Shown here one piece after another: positions 1 through 5,147 of a stretch of 5,147 nt of DNA. The DNA is from Clostridia bacterium. GTDB lineage: Bacteria > Bacillota > Clostridia > Christensenellales > QALW01. The stretch's first letter is position 1, and the number at the start of each line of letters is the position of its first letter. The stretch lies in NCBI GenBank assembly GCA_017964345.1, contig JAGCSD010000181.1, positions 1 to 5,147 of the forward strand, in the 5' to 3' direction. The notes below the pieces were generated by a model, which ran no database searches, was not told where the DNA came from, and worked only from the letters and a program-made list of their open reading frames with translations. A program made the position numbers and the translations under genes.

Positions 1-9
1 ACGATCACT

Positions 10-864
10 TTACTTTTTGGCTGCATAAAACTGATTCTGATTCCAGATGCTTTCCATTTCCTTGAGATTACGGGAAAGTTCCTGTTTTTTCTCCTGGCTG
101 ATCGCCGCGATCAGCGCGTTGGTCACGCTTAGGGGCGCGACGAGCGAATCCGCGAACGAGGCTGTATCGCATCGGATCTCCATTTTGATGTCCGCCAGCT
201 CCGCTAAGGGTGAGAAAGAACTGTCGGTAATGCCGATACAGCGCGCGCCGTGCTTTTTGGCAAACGTCATAGCGTCCACCGTGCGCTTGGAATAACGCGG
301 AAAGCTGATGCCCACAAACACGTCCCGCGCATTGATATGAATGAGCTGTTCCATCATGCCGTTGGACGTATCGGTGACGTGGCGCACGTTGTCCAGAATA
401 AAATCCAAATAGTAACTGAGCGTATGCGCGATGATCTCCGCCGAGCGAATGCCCATGATATAAATGCGTTTGGCGTGCAGAAGCGCGTCCACCGTGCTCT
501 GAAACGCCTGCTTATCCATGTGATGCAGAGTGGCGCGGATGTTTTCCGCGTCGGTTTTCAGCACCTTGTCAAACAGTTTGGTGCTGGAGAGTTCTCCTGT
601 CAGTTCCATCCGCTGGGTACCCGTCAAACGGATGCGCAGCATTTCCTGCAGCTCTTTCTGCAATTCGGGATAGCCGCGATAATCAAGCGAGTCGGCAAAG
701 CGCACGACGGTCGATTCGCTGACTCCCGCCGCGCTGCCCAGCGCGCCGGCGGTCATAAACGCCGCTTTGTCGTAATGCTGCATGATGTAGAGTGCGATCG
801 CTTTTTGCCCTTTGCTCATTTTGGCAAAAGAACGGTCTATTTTTTCGGCAAAATCCGCCGCCAT
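10..864 (-). CDS. MurR/RpiR-family transcriptional regulator (HTH + SIS domain)
   Basis: This is a 284-residue DNA-binding regulator of the MurR/RpiR family, full length for the family. Residues 1-77 form the N-terminal HTH_6 domain; the helix-turn-helix lies around 38-60, with AGVSESTVVRFADSL at about 46-60 followed by the typical GYPELQ. The SIS (sugar-isomerase-like) domain spans about 120-260, with GIRSAE at 138-143, GISFPRYSKRT at 185-195 and GITDSSFSPLAELAD at 211-225. SIS domains usually bind phosphorylated sugars or related intermediates; the ligand here cannot be read from the sequence. The ATG at 864 is chosen because AAGGAGGG lies 7 nt upstream. The gene starts 28 nt after oadA on the same strand with no terminator between them, so it is probably co-transcribed as the last gene of the decarboxylase operon. 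A local, possibly autoregulatory role is inferred. The family call is firm; the target and effector are unknown. Confidence 0.93.
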   Translation of the reverse strand: MAADFAEKIDRSFAKMSKGQKAIALYIMQHYDKAAFMTAGALGSAAGVSESTVVRFADSLDYRGYPELQKELQEMLRIRLTGTQRMELTGELSSTKLFDKVLKTDAENIRATLHHMDKQAFQSTVDALLHAKRIYIMGIRSAEIIAHTLSYYLDFILDNVRHVTDTSNGMMEQLIHINARDVFVGISFPRYSKRTVDAMTFAKKHGARCIGITDSSFSPLAELADIKMEIRCDTASFADSLVAPLSVTNALIAAISQEKKQELSRNLKEMESIWNQNQFYAAKK

Positions 865-892
865 AGGTGTGCCCTCCTTACAGTTTTTTCGA

Positions 893-2269
893 TTAAACCT
901 CTGTTACGGTTACGGGAATATCGAGTTTTTGTTTTTGTGCGCGTTTTTCAAAGAACGCCTTTGCCACCTGCGGAAACAGGGCGTAGGAGAGCACGTCTTC
1001 TTCCTTGGTAACGACGTCCTTGATCTCCTCGCGCAGACGATCCATCTCCGGCGCGAGCTTGTCGGCGGGGCGCCCCGTAATGACCGGCGTATCGCCGATG
1101 CACGTTTTGCGCACGTCTTCATTGACCGGCGCGGGCAGACGCCCGTATTCCCCGGCAAGCAGGGCTTTGGATTCCTTGGTCACCATCTTGTATCGCTGAC
1201 CGGTCAGCACATTCAGAACCGCCTGAGTGCCGACAATCTGGCTGGTCGGCGTCACCAGCGGCGGATAACCGAAATCTCTGCGTACGTTCGGCACTTCAAT
1301 AAGACATTCCTCTAGTTTATCCTCTTTGCCCGCTTCCTTTAACTGATTGAGCAAATTGGAAAACATCCCGCCCGGCACCTGATAGAGCAGGGTGTTGATA
1401 TTGACCGACAAGACCTTCGGATCCAGGATTTTATCGTTTTTCAGCCGCACGGCAACCGTTTTAAAATAGGCGCTTGCCTTGACGAGTTTGTCAAGTTCCA
1501 AGCCCGTATCGTATTGTGTGCCGCGCAGTGTTGCCACGAGCGATTCCGTTGCCGGCTGACTGGTGCCGTTCGCAAGGGGCGAAAGTGCCGTATCCACGAT
1601 ATCCGCACCCGCCTCAATCGCTTTCAAAACCGTCATATCCCCCGTGCCGCTTGTGTTGTGCGTATGCAGGTGGATCGGGCATTTCACCGCGGCTTTCAGT
1701 TTGGAAACAAGATCAAAGGCGTCATACGGCAAAAGCAGGTTCGCCATATCCTTAATGCAGATTGTGTCCGCGCCCATCTGCTCCATCTGCTTGGCGAGGT
1801 CAACAAAATAATCGGTCGTATGCACGGGACTGATCGTATAGCTCATCGCAAGTTCGACCTGTGCGCCGTATTTTTTGGTACTTTTTGCCGCCTGTTCCAT
1901 GTTGCGCAGATCGTTGAGCGCGTCGAAAATACGAATGATATCGATACCGTTTTCCACGCTTTTGCGCACAAAGGCGTCCACCACGTCGTCGGCATAGTGA
2001 CGATAACCTAAAATATTCTGTCCCCGCAGGAGCATTTGCAGTTTCGTATGCGGAAGCGCCTTGCGCAGAGCGCGCAGACGATCCCATGGATCCTCGTTCA
2101 AAAAACGCAGACAGGCGTCAAACGTCGCGCCGCCCCACGCTTCAAGTGAATAATAGCCGATACTGTCGAGAATTTCGCACGCCGGCAGCATTTCGCTTAG
2201 ACGCATCCGCGTCGCGGCTTGCGACTGATGCGCGTCACGCAGAATCGTATCGGTGATTTTTACGCCCAT
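893..2269 (-). CDS. oadA: Oxaloacetate decarboxylase alpha subunit / 5S-type carboxyltransferase, without biotin domain
   Basis: This 458-residue protein is the cytoplasmic carboxyltransferase of a biotin-dependent sodium pump. It moves the carboxyl group of oxaloacetate to biotin, leaving pyruvate. The HMGL-like TIM barrel (about 4-270) opens with TDTILRDAHQS. D12, H202 and H204 (in HLHTHNTSGTG) match the metal ligands D17, H207 and H209 of the Vibrio/Klebsiella enzyme, and K173 in the IKDM motif matches the carboxylated lysine 178; all four sit at a constant offset of 5. The conserved PYC/OADA domain fills about 290-440, including YQVPGGMFSNL and RRDFGYPPLVTPTSQIVG. The chain stops there, so the Ala/Pro linker and biotinyl domain that bring the Klebsiella protein to nearly 600 residues are missing; a separate gene in the operon supplies that domain. 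The start follows a run of six G, 7 nt upstream. Pyruvate carboxylase subunit B and transcarboxylase 5S are close relatives, but the adjacent oadB favours a decarboxylase. Confidence 0.93.
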   Translation of the reverse strand: MGVKITDTILRDAHQSQAATRMRLSEMLPACEILDSIGYYSLEAWGGATFDACLRFLNEDPWDRLRALRKALPHTKLQMLLRGQNILGYRHYADDVVDAFVRKSVENGIDIIRIFDALNDLRNMEQAAKSTKKYGAQVELAMSYTISPVHTTDYFVDLAKQMEQMGADTICIKDMANLLLPYDAFDLVSKLKAAVKCPIHLHTHNTSGTGDMTVLKAIEAGADIVDTALSPLANGTSQPATESLVATLRGTQYDTGLELDKLVKASAYFKTVAVRLKNDKILDPKVLSVNINTLLYQVPGGMFSNLLNQLKEAGKEDKLEECLIEVPNVRRDFGYPPLVTPTSQIVGTQAVLNVLTGQRYKMVTKESKALLAGEYGRLPAPVNEDVRKTCIGDTPVITGRPADKLAPEMDRLREEIKDVVTKEEDVLSYALFPQVAKAFFEKRAQKQKLDIPVTVTEV

Positions 2270-2276
2270 ATTGACG

Positions 2277-2284
2277 CCCCCCTA
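2277..2284 (-). promoter_or_regulatory. Ribosome binding site of oadA, overlapping the oadB stop codon
   Basis: Read on the minus strand, TAGGGGGG contains the TAG stop of oadB (2284-2282), whose last G begins a run of six G ending 7 nt before the oadA ATG. The pure G run is an unusual Shine-Dalgarno sequence. The overlap suggests that ribosomes finishing oadB start oadA, which would help keep subunits balanced; the coupling is inferred. Confidence 0.6.
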
Positions 2285-3514
2285 CCCGAAAATCGAAAGC
2301 AGTACGCCCGCGGCGACAGCCGAACCGATCACGCCGGCGACGTTCGGTCCCATGGCGTGCATCAGAAGAAAGTTTGCCGGATTGGCTCTTTGCCCTTCCT
2401 TTTGCGCCACGCGCGCCGCCATCGGCACCGCCGAAACGCCCGCCGCGCCGATCAGCGGATTGATCTTGCCGTGTGTGAGGAAGCACATCAGCTTGCCCAG
2501 CAGTACGCCGCCCGCCGTTCCGCAGGCAAAGGCGAACAGCCCGAGCGCGATGATTTCCAGCGTTTCCAGCTTGAGAAAAGAGTTGTACACTGCCGTGGCG
2601 CCGACCGTGACCCCCAAAAAGATCGTCACGATATTGCAAAGTTCATTTTGAACAGTTTTGCTCAAGCGCTCCGTCACACCGCACACGCGCAGAAGATTGC
2701 CCAGCATCAGGCTGCCGATCAGCGGCGCGGTTGCCGGCAGGATCAAGATGACGATCGCGGCAACGGCGATCGGAAAAACGATCAGCTCCCGTTTGGAAAC
2801 GGGACGCTGTTGTTTCATGACGATGCAACGTTCTTTTTTAGTGGTCAAAAGGCGCATGATCGGCGGCTGAATAACCGGCACGAGCGCCATATACGAATAC
2901 GCCGCCACGGCGATAGGCGCGAGTTTATCCGGTGCAAGCATACTGGTCACCAAAATAGCGGTCGGTCCGTCCGCCCCGCCGATGATACCGATGCTTGCCG
3001 CGGCGTTGGCGCCAAAACCGAGCAAGGATGCGAGCAGCAGCGCCGTAAAGATACCGAGCTGTGCCGCCGCGCCAAGAAGCAGACTCTTGGGATTGGCGAT
3101 CAGCGGACTGAAATCGGTCATCGCACCCACGCCCATGAAGATCAGGCACGGGTAAATGCCGAGCTTTACGCCTAAGTACAGGTAATCAAACAGCCCCGCC
3201 TGCACGCCGCTTTCGGCGTGCCCGGTGAAGTATTCCCAATGCACCATGCCGTCCTTGAAACAGGCGGGATTAAAAAGTTCCCCTCCGGCAATGTTGGCAA
3301 GTAGCATACCCGTGGCGATCGGCACCAGCAAAAGCGGCTCAAATTTCCGCCCGATCGCCAGATACAACAGCACGCAGGCAATGATGATCATCACAAGTAT
3401 CTGCCATCCGCTGCCGAAAAAATCCGAAAAAACGCGGTAGATGCCGCTGTCAAGCCACAGGTCGTTTATCGTTTGCCAGATACCGATTCCTGCGGAAAGA
3501 AGAGTAAAATGCAT
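2282..3514 (-). CDS. oadB: Sodium ion-translocating decarboxylase beta subunit
   Basis: This 410-residue integral membrane protein decarboxylates carboxybiotin and couples the reaction to sodium export. Hydrophobic segments run through the whole chain (for example 37-54, 60-75, 115-130, 145-168, 197-218, 244-262 and 320-342). GGADGPT at 179-185 is the family signature. D182, Y208, N352, G356, S361 and R368 all fall at a constant offset of 21 from D203, Y229, N373, G377, S382 and R389, residues reported as important in Klebsiella OadB, so the ion-coupling machinery looks intact. INPLIGAAGVSAVP (351-364) is region VIII. Length is normal, and the charged loop at about 224-243 is also normal for the family. 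The ATG at 3514 has GGAGG 6 nt upstream. The gene lies 12 nt after the biotin carrier gene and 12 nt before oadA. MmdB and GcdB are nearly identical in type, so substrate cannot be told from this subunit alone. Confidence 0.95.
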   Translation of the reverse strand: MHFTLLSAGIGIWQTINDLWLDSGIYRVFSDFFGSGWQILVMIIIACVLLYLAIGRKFEPLLLVPIATGMLLANIAGGELFNPACFKDGMVHWEYFTGHAESGVQAGLFDYLYLGVKLGIYPCLIFMGVGAMTDFSPLIANPKSLLLGAAAQLGIFTALLLASLLGFGANAAASIGIIGGADGPTAILVTSMLAPDKLAPIAVAAYSYMALVPVIQPPIMRLLTTKKERCIVMKQQRPVSKRELIVFPIAVAAIVILILPATAPLIGSLMLGNLLRVCGVTERLSKTVQNELCNIVTIFLGVTVGATAVYNSFLKLETLEIIALGLFAFACGTAGGVLLGKLMCFLTHGKINPLIGAAGVSAVPMAARVAQKEGQRANPANFLLMHAMGPNVAGVIGSAVAAGVLLSIFG

Positions 3515-3526
3515 AATATGCCTCCG

Positions 3527-3868
3527 TCAGTCAAGCGAAACGAGCGTATCGCCCGCGTTAACGCTTGTGCCCTTGGCAATGGTAAAAGCGACCGTGCCGT
3601 CGGCAGGCGAAACCATTTCATTTTCCATCTTCATGGCTTCTAAAATACACAGTACATCGCCGGCTTTAACGGTATCACCCGCTTTGACTTTCACGTCCAG
3701 CACCGTGCCCGGCATCGGCGCCTTGACGTCCGTTTTGCCGCTTGCCGCCGGCGCAGGAGCGGGGGCGGATGCTTTTTTGTTCTCTTCTTTAACGGGAGCC
3801 GGCTGATCCGTTTCCTCGATTTCGACCACATAGATCTTGCCGTTGACGTTGATATTAAACTTGCGCAT
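3527..3868 (-). CDS. Biotin carboxyl carrier subunit of the decarboxylase complex
   Basis: This 113-residue protein is the mobile biotin arm that shuttles carboxybiotin between OadA and OadB. Residues 1-20 ([10 protein letters not shown] start) match the short N-terminal strand segment seen in MmdC/GcdC-type gamma subunits. A flexible Ala/Pro-rich linker occupies about 22-45 ([11 protein letters not shown]). The biotinyl domain fills about 47-113, with APMPGTV at 50-56 and the biotinylation motif EAMKM at 77-81; K80 is the predicted biotin attachment site, and the conserved Met-Lys-Met context is intact. The ATG at 3868 is preceded by AGGAGG about 11 nt upstream, a slightly long spacing. The gene lies 15 nt after the OadG-like gene and 12 nt before oadB. 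A general acetyl-CoA carboxylase BCCP is less likely because of the short N-terminus and the operon context. A biotin ligase encoded elsewhere is required. Confidence 0.94.
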   Translation of the reverse strand: MRKFNINVNGKIYVVEIEETDQPAPVKEENKKASAPAPAPAASGKTDVKAPMPGTVLDVKVKAGDTVKAGDVLCILEAMKMENEMVSPADGTVAFTIAKGTSVNAGDTLVSLD

Positions 3869-3878
3869 TGAAAGATAG

Positions 3879-3886
3879 TCCTCCTA
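3879..3886 (-). promoter_or_regulatory. Ribosome binding site of the biotin carrier gene, overlapping the upstream stop codon
   Basis: On the minus strand TAGGAGGA merges the TAG stop of the OadG-like gene (3886-3884) with a consensus AGGAGG. The distance from the GG to the carrier ATG is about 11 nt, at the long end of the useful range. The arrangement resembles the one at the oadB-oadA junction and suggests translational coupling. Confidence 0.65.
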
Positions 3887-4219
3887 TGAATTTTTTTCTT
3901 CGATAGAGCGAATGCGGAACTGACGGGTGCCGGTGACAGAGGCAATCGCCGCGGACACGGCAGCTAAGAATTCCGGATCGTCCGGTGCGTCCTGCGCGCG
4001 CGGTACCGCCGCGAGAACGCCGGATGAAATACGCTCGTTTGGTACGGGTTCCGCTTGCTTGGCGCTCTTTTTGTCTTTTAACAGCGCGTGGAGCAGTTCG
4101 ATAAACCCGATCAGGATCGCCAAGATCGCAAAGACGACCAAAAGACCGATCAGTGTTGTTTTGAGCGTATCCGGCAGAGAGAGCACGTCGGTATACGCCA
4201 GCGCTTGTATTTGCCTCAT
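3884..4219 (-). CDS. oadG: OadG/MmdD-family small membrane subunit of the decarboxylase
   Basis: This is a 111-residue membrane anchor or assembly subunit. One strong hydrophobic helix runs from about 22 to 41 (TLIGLLVVFAILAIL), followed by a positive KDKKSAK stretch, so the C-terminus is expected in the cytoplasm. A flexible Ala/Pro/Glu segment follows (about 52-80), then a small C-terminal domain, DPEFLAAVSAAIASVTGT, ending in FRIRSIEEKNS. That tail is typical of clostridial OadG-family and MmdD delta-type proteins. The C-terminal His cluster that binds zinc in Klebsiella OadG (about 83 residues) is absent. The ATG at 4219 is chosen because GAAGGA ends 5 nt upstream. A GTG at 4255 would extend the protein by 12 residues but sits inside a hairpin with no ribosome site. 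This is the first gene of the operon. Family assignment rests on topology, tail and neighbours. Confidence 0.85.
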   Translation of the reverse strand: MRQIQALAYTDVLSLPDTLKTTLIGLLVVFAILAILIGFIELLHALLKDKKSAKQAEPVPNERISSGVLAAVPRAQDAPDDPEFLAAVSAAIASVTGTRQFRIRSIEEKNS

Positions 4220-4326
4220 AACATTCCTTCTTTCATGGAAATGAGAAAAGCACACCGGACCGTCCGAAAAAAGACGGCGCCGCGTGCTGAAAAAACAGTT
4301 GTCCTCTTAGTTTTCGTGTGTTTCAT
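4216..4326 (-). other. Possible leader-peptide ORF upstream of oadG (36 codons)
   Basis: An ATG at 4326 opens a 36-residue frame starting MKHTKTKRTT and ending MKEGML. Its TGA stop overlaps the oadG start in an ATGA arrangement. The frame runs straight through the terminator-like hairpin at 4287-4250, so a translating ribosome would disrupt that structure and be delivered to the oadG start. The only candidate ribosome site is weak (GGAAAGC just before the ATG). The peptide is basic at its N-terminus and resembles no family I recognise. It could be a chance open frame. Confidence 0.22.
4242..4287 (-). terminator. Terminator-like hairpin in the oad operon leader (candidate attenuator)
   Basis: The 15-nt arm at 4287-4273 (GCACGCGGCGCCGTC) pairs with the arm at 4264-4250 (GACGGTCCGGTGTGC) around an 8-nt loop, TTTTTTCG. 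The inner five pairs are perfect; the rest includes wobbles and either two mismatches or two single-base bulges. TTTTCTCATTT follows at once, a weak U-tract. The structure lies about 100 nt after the predicted transcription start and 30 nt before the oadG ATG, where it could stop transcription or restrict ribosome access. Reading the other way, no T-run follows it, so any terminator activity would be in the operon's direction. Confidence 0.45.
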
Positions 4327-4338
4327 GCTTTCCGTTCC

Positions 4339-4365
4339 GGTCTGACATTCGACAAAACCCAGACC
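4339..4365 (-). promoter_or_regulatory. First hairpin in the oad operon leader
   Basis: GGTCTG (4365-4360) and CAGACC (4344-4339) form a perfect 6-bp stem around a 15-nt loop, about 20 nt after the predicted transcription start. AGTTTT (4380-4375) could also pair with AAAACT (4314-4309) to enclose this stem in a larger domain. No known riboswitch class is recognised. It is a candidate regulatory element only. Confidence 0.3.
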
Positions 4366-4392
4366 TCTTTTTCTAAAACTCCCGCAGTATAT

Positions 4393-4422
4393 ATAATACC
4401 ACGAAACGCCTTTTGTTGGCAA
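4393..4422 (-). promoter_or_regulatory. Predicted vegetative sigma promoter of the oad operon
   Basis: On the minus strand TTGCCA (4422-4417) is separated by 18 nt from TATTAT (4398-4393). TGG just before the -10 box gives an extended -10 element. Transcription would start near 4386, leaving a leader of about 165 nt before oadG. AT-rich sequence upstream of the -35 could act as an UP element. No other promoter-like sequence in this gap is as good. Confidence 0.65.
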
Positions 4423-4444
4423 TACTTTTTTGCAAAAAAGAATT
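4421..4444. promoter_or_regulatory. Inverted repeat at the promoter, candidate operator
   Basis: The 16-bp core CTTTTTTGCAAAAAAG (4425-4440) is a perfect palindrome. After one mismatched pair the symmetry continues for three more (AAT at 4421-4423 with ATT at 4442-4444), giving 24 bp with one mismatch. It overlaps the first two bases of the -35 box, a classic place for a dimeric repressor or activator. The operon's own RpiR-family protein is the obvious candidate, which is inference. The repeat lies just upstream of the predicted start, so it should not be part of the operon transcript. Confidence 0.5.
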
Positions 4445-4483
4445 TGACGAAGCGCGATCCCGCGGGCAGATCCCTTAGCAGAT

Positions 4484-4509
4484 AAAAAGCACCGCGCGCG
4501 GCACGGTGC
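4484..4509 (-). terminator. Intrinsic terminator of the pseudouridine synthase gene
   Basis: Starting 7 nt after the stop codon, GCACCGTGC and GCGCGGTGC form a 9-bp, GC-rich stem (one T-G wobble) closed by a 3-nt loop, followed at once by five T. This is a textbook rho-independent terminator. It separates the upstream gene from the oad operon. Confidence 0.85.
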
Positions 4510-4516
4510 GAAGATC

Positions 4517-5147
4517 TCATCCTAAAGATTCTATGTATGCGGTTTCTTCTTTCGTCAGATAGCGCCACTGCCCCTTTTCCAAGCCCGCAAGCAGCAGTTC
4601 GCCGTGGCGCATCCGCGTCAGATGAAGCACTTTCTTGCCGAGGCTCTCCAGCATTTTGCGCACCTGCCGGTTGCGTCCCTCGTGCAGGATGATCGACAGG
4701 CTGGTCGTATGGTCGGTCACGTCCGTCACCTTGATCTTTGAAGGCGCGGTTTTGCGTCCGTCAAGCATGACGCCCGCCTCCAGGCGGAGTATCTCTTCTT
4801 TCTCGATCCTGCCCGCGATCGTCACAAGGTATTCCTTTTCGATTTCATATTTCGGATGCGTCAAATGATACGCCGCCTCGCCGTCGTTGACAAGCAGGAT
4901 CAGCCCTTCGGTATGATAATCGAGCCTGCCGACCGGGTACAGGCGTTCTTTTACATCCACAAGATCAAGAACTGTGGTGCGTCCCTCCGGATCATGCGCG
5001 GTACTGACCACTTTGTCGGGTTTATAGAGCATGATATACACCCGTTTTGCCGCCTTTTTAAGCATTTTGCCGTCAAACGCCACCGTATCGCCGGCTTCCA
5101 CGCAGGTCCCCAGGTGCGTCACCGTCTGCCCGTTGACGCTGACGCGC
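4517..5147 (-). CDS. rluB: RsuA/RluB-family ribosomal RNA pseudouridine synthase (5' end outside window)
   Basis: This protein converts a specific uridine in rRNA to pseudouridine. About 210 codons are present. The reading frame is open to the window edge and begins with RVSVNGQTVTHLGT, the second half of an S4 RNA-binding domain, so roughly 20-25 N-terminal residues are missing; the GTG at 5122 is internal and not the start. Then come MLYKPDKVVST and the catalytic motif GRLDYHTEGLILLVNDG, whose Asp codon is at 4921-4919, and HEGRNRQVRKML near the C-terminus. The order S4, KP, GRLD, GRNRQVR is that of the RsuA/RluB/RluE/RluF group. Firmicute members are usually RluB, acting on helix 89 of 23S rRNA, but RsuA-like or RluF-like specificity cannot be excluded. 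The gene ends at its own terminator, so it is a separate unit from the oad operon. Confidence 0.9.
   Translation of the reverse strand, partial: RVSVNGQTVTHLGTCVEAGDTVAFDGKMLKKAAKRVYIMLYKPDKVVSTAHDPEGRTTVLDLVDVKERLYPVGRLDYHTEGLILLVNDGEAAYHLTHPKYEIEKEYLVTIAGRIEKEEILRLEAGVMLDGRKTAPSKIKVTDVTDHTTSLSIILHEGRNRQVRKMLESLGKKVLHLTRMRHGELLLAGLEKGQWRYLTKEETAYIESLG

Noticed and set aside
250..1011. Plus-strand open frame (253 codons) opposite rpiR and the end of oadA
   Set aside because: No family features and no credible ribosome site; it overlaps two well-supported genes antisense.
1514..2011. Plus-strand open frame (165 codons) inside oadA
   Set aside because: It is antisense to the conserved catalytic barrel of oadA and resembles no protein.
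2219..3175. Long plus-strand open frame (318 codons) opposite oadB
   Set aside because: Its translation is rich in Arg, His and Gln with no recognisable domain, and it lies wholly antisense to a clear oadB and the start of oadA; it is a by-product of their codon usage.
3441..3806. Plus-strand open frame (121 codons) over the biotin carrier gene
   Set aside because: It covers the antisense of the EAMKM biotin domain; its low-complexity Ala/Gly stretch mirrors the Ala/Pro linker.
4217..4255. Upstream GTG start for the OadG-like gene at 4255
   Set aside because: It lies inside the leader hairpin, has no Shine-Dalgarno, and adds residues not expected before the membrane segment; the ATG at 4219 has a good site.
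4220..4386. T-box type leader upstream of the operon
   Set aside because: The conserved T-box antiterminator sequence (GGTGGNACCGCG-like) is not present, and the operon has no aminoacylation or amino acid synthesis role.
4453..4471. CCCGCGGG palindrome flanked by GATC repeats after the pseudouridine synthase terminator
   Set aside because: The 8-bp palindrome leaves almost no loop, so it makes a poor hairpin, and no T-run follows. It lies upstream of the promoter and nothing else supports a function.
1..5147. CRISPR arrays, insertion sequences, tRNA or rRNA genes
   Set aside because: No spaced direct repeats, transposase-like frames, terminal inverted repeats or cloverleaf-like sequences were seen.

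Overview
The window looks like part of the chromosome of an anaerobic, fermentative Firmicute, probably a gut-type clostridium of moderate GC content. The evidence is strong AGGAGG-type ribosome binding sites, tightly packed genes, and a biotin-dependent, sodium-pumping decarboxylase built from separate small subunits. No finer taxonomic call is possible from this sequence. Every credible gene lies on the minus strand, so transcription runs from high to low coordinates.

Layout in transcription order. (1) 5147-4517: the 3' part of an RsuA/RluB-type pseudouridine synthase, whose N-terminus is outside the window. It ends at a strong intrinsic terminator at 4509-4484. (2) 4516-4220: a 297-base intergenic region holding the promoter of the next operon (-35 at 4422-4417, extended -10 at 4398-4393), a near-perfect 24-bp inverted repeat touching the -35 box, and a leader of about 165 nt. 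The leader has two hairpins, the second terminator-like, and a possible 36-codon leader ORF that ends in an ATGA overlap with the first operon gene. (3) 4219-10: a five-gene operon encoding an OadG/MmdD-like small membrane subunit, a stand-alone biotin carrier protein, the OadB-type sodium-translocating beta subunit, an OadA-type carboxyltransferase without its own biotin domain, and a MurR/RpiR-family regulator. Intergenic gaps are 15, 12, 12 and 28 nt, and two stop codons overlap the next gene's Shine-Dalgarno sequence.

How the genes work together. OadA transfers the carboxyl group of (most likely) oxaloacetate to biotin on the carrier protein. The carrier delivers carboxybiotin to OadB in the membrane, where decarboxylation drives sodium export. 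The small OadG-like subunit probably anchors the complex. OadA and OadB keep the active-site and ion-coupling residues known from the Klebsiella/Vibrio enzyme. The SIS-domain regulator at the end of the operon may link pump expression to a phosphorylated sugar or similar metabolite; this is inferred from gene position only.

The enzyme is a known type. The least-explained part is the control region: the palindrome at the promoter, the leader hairpins and the overlapping leader ORF.
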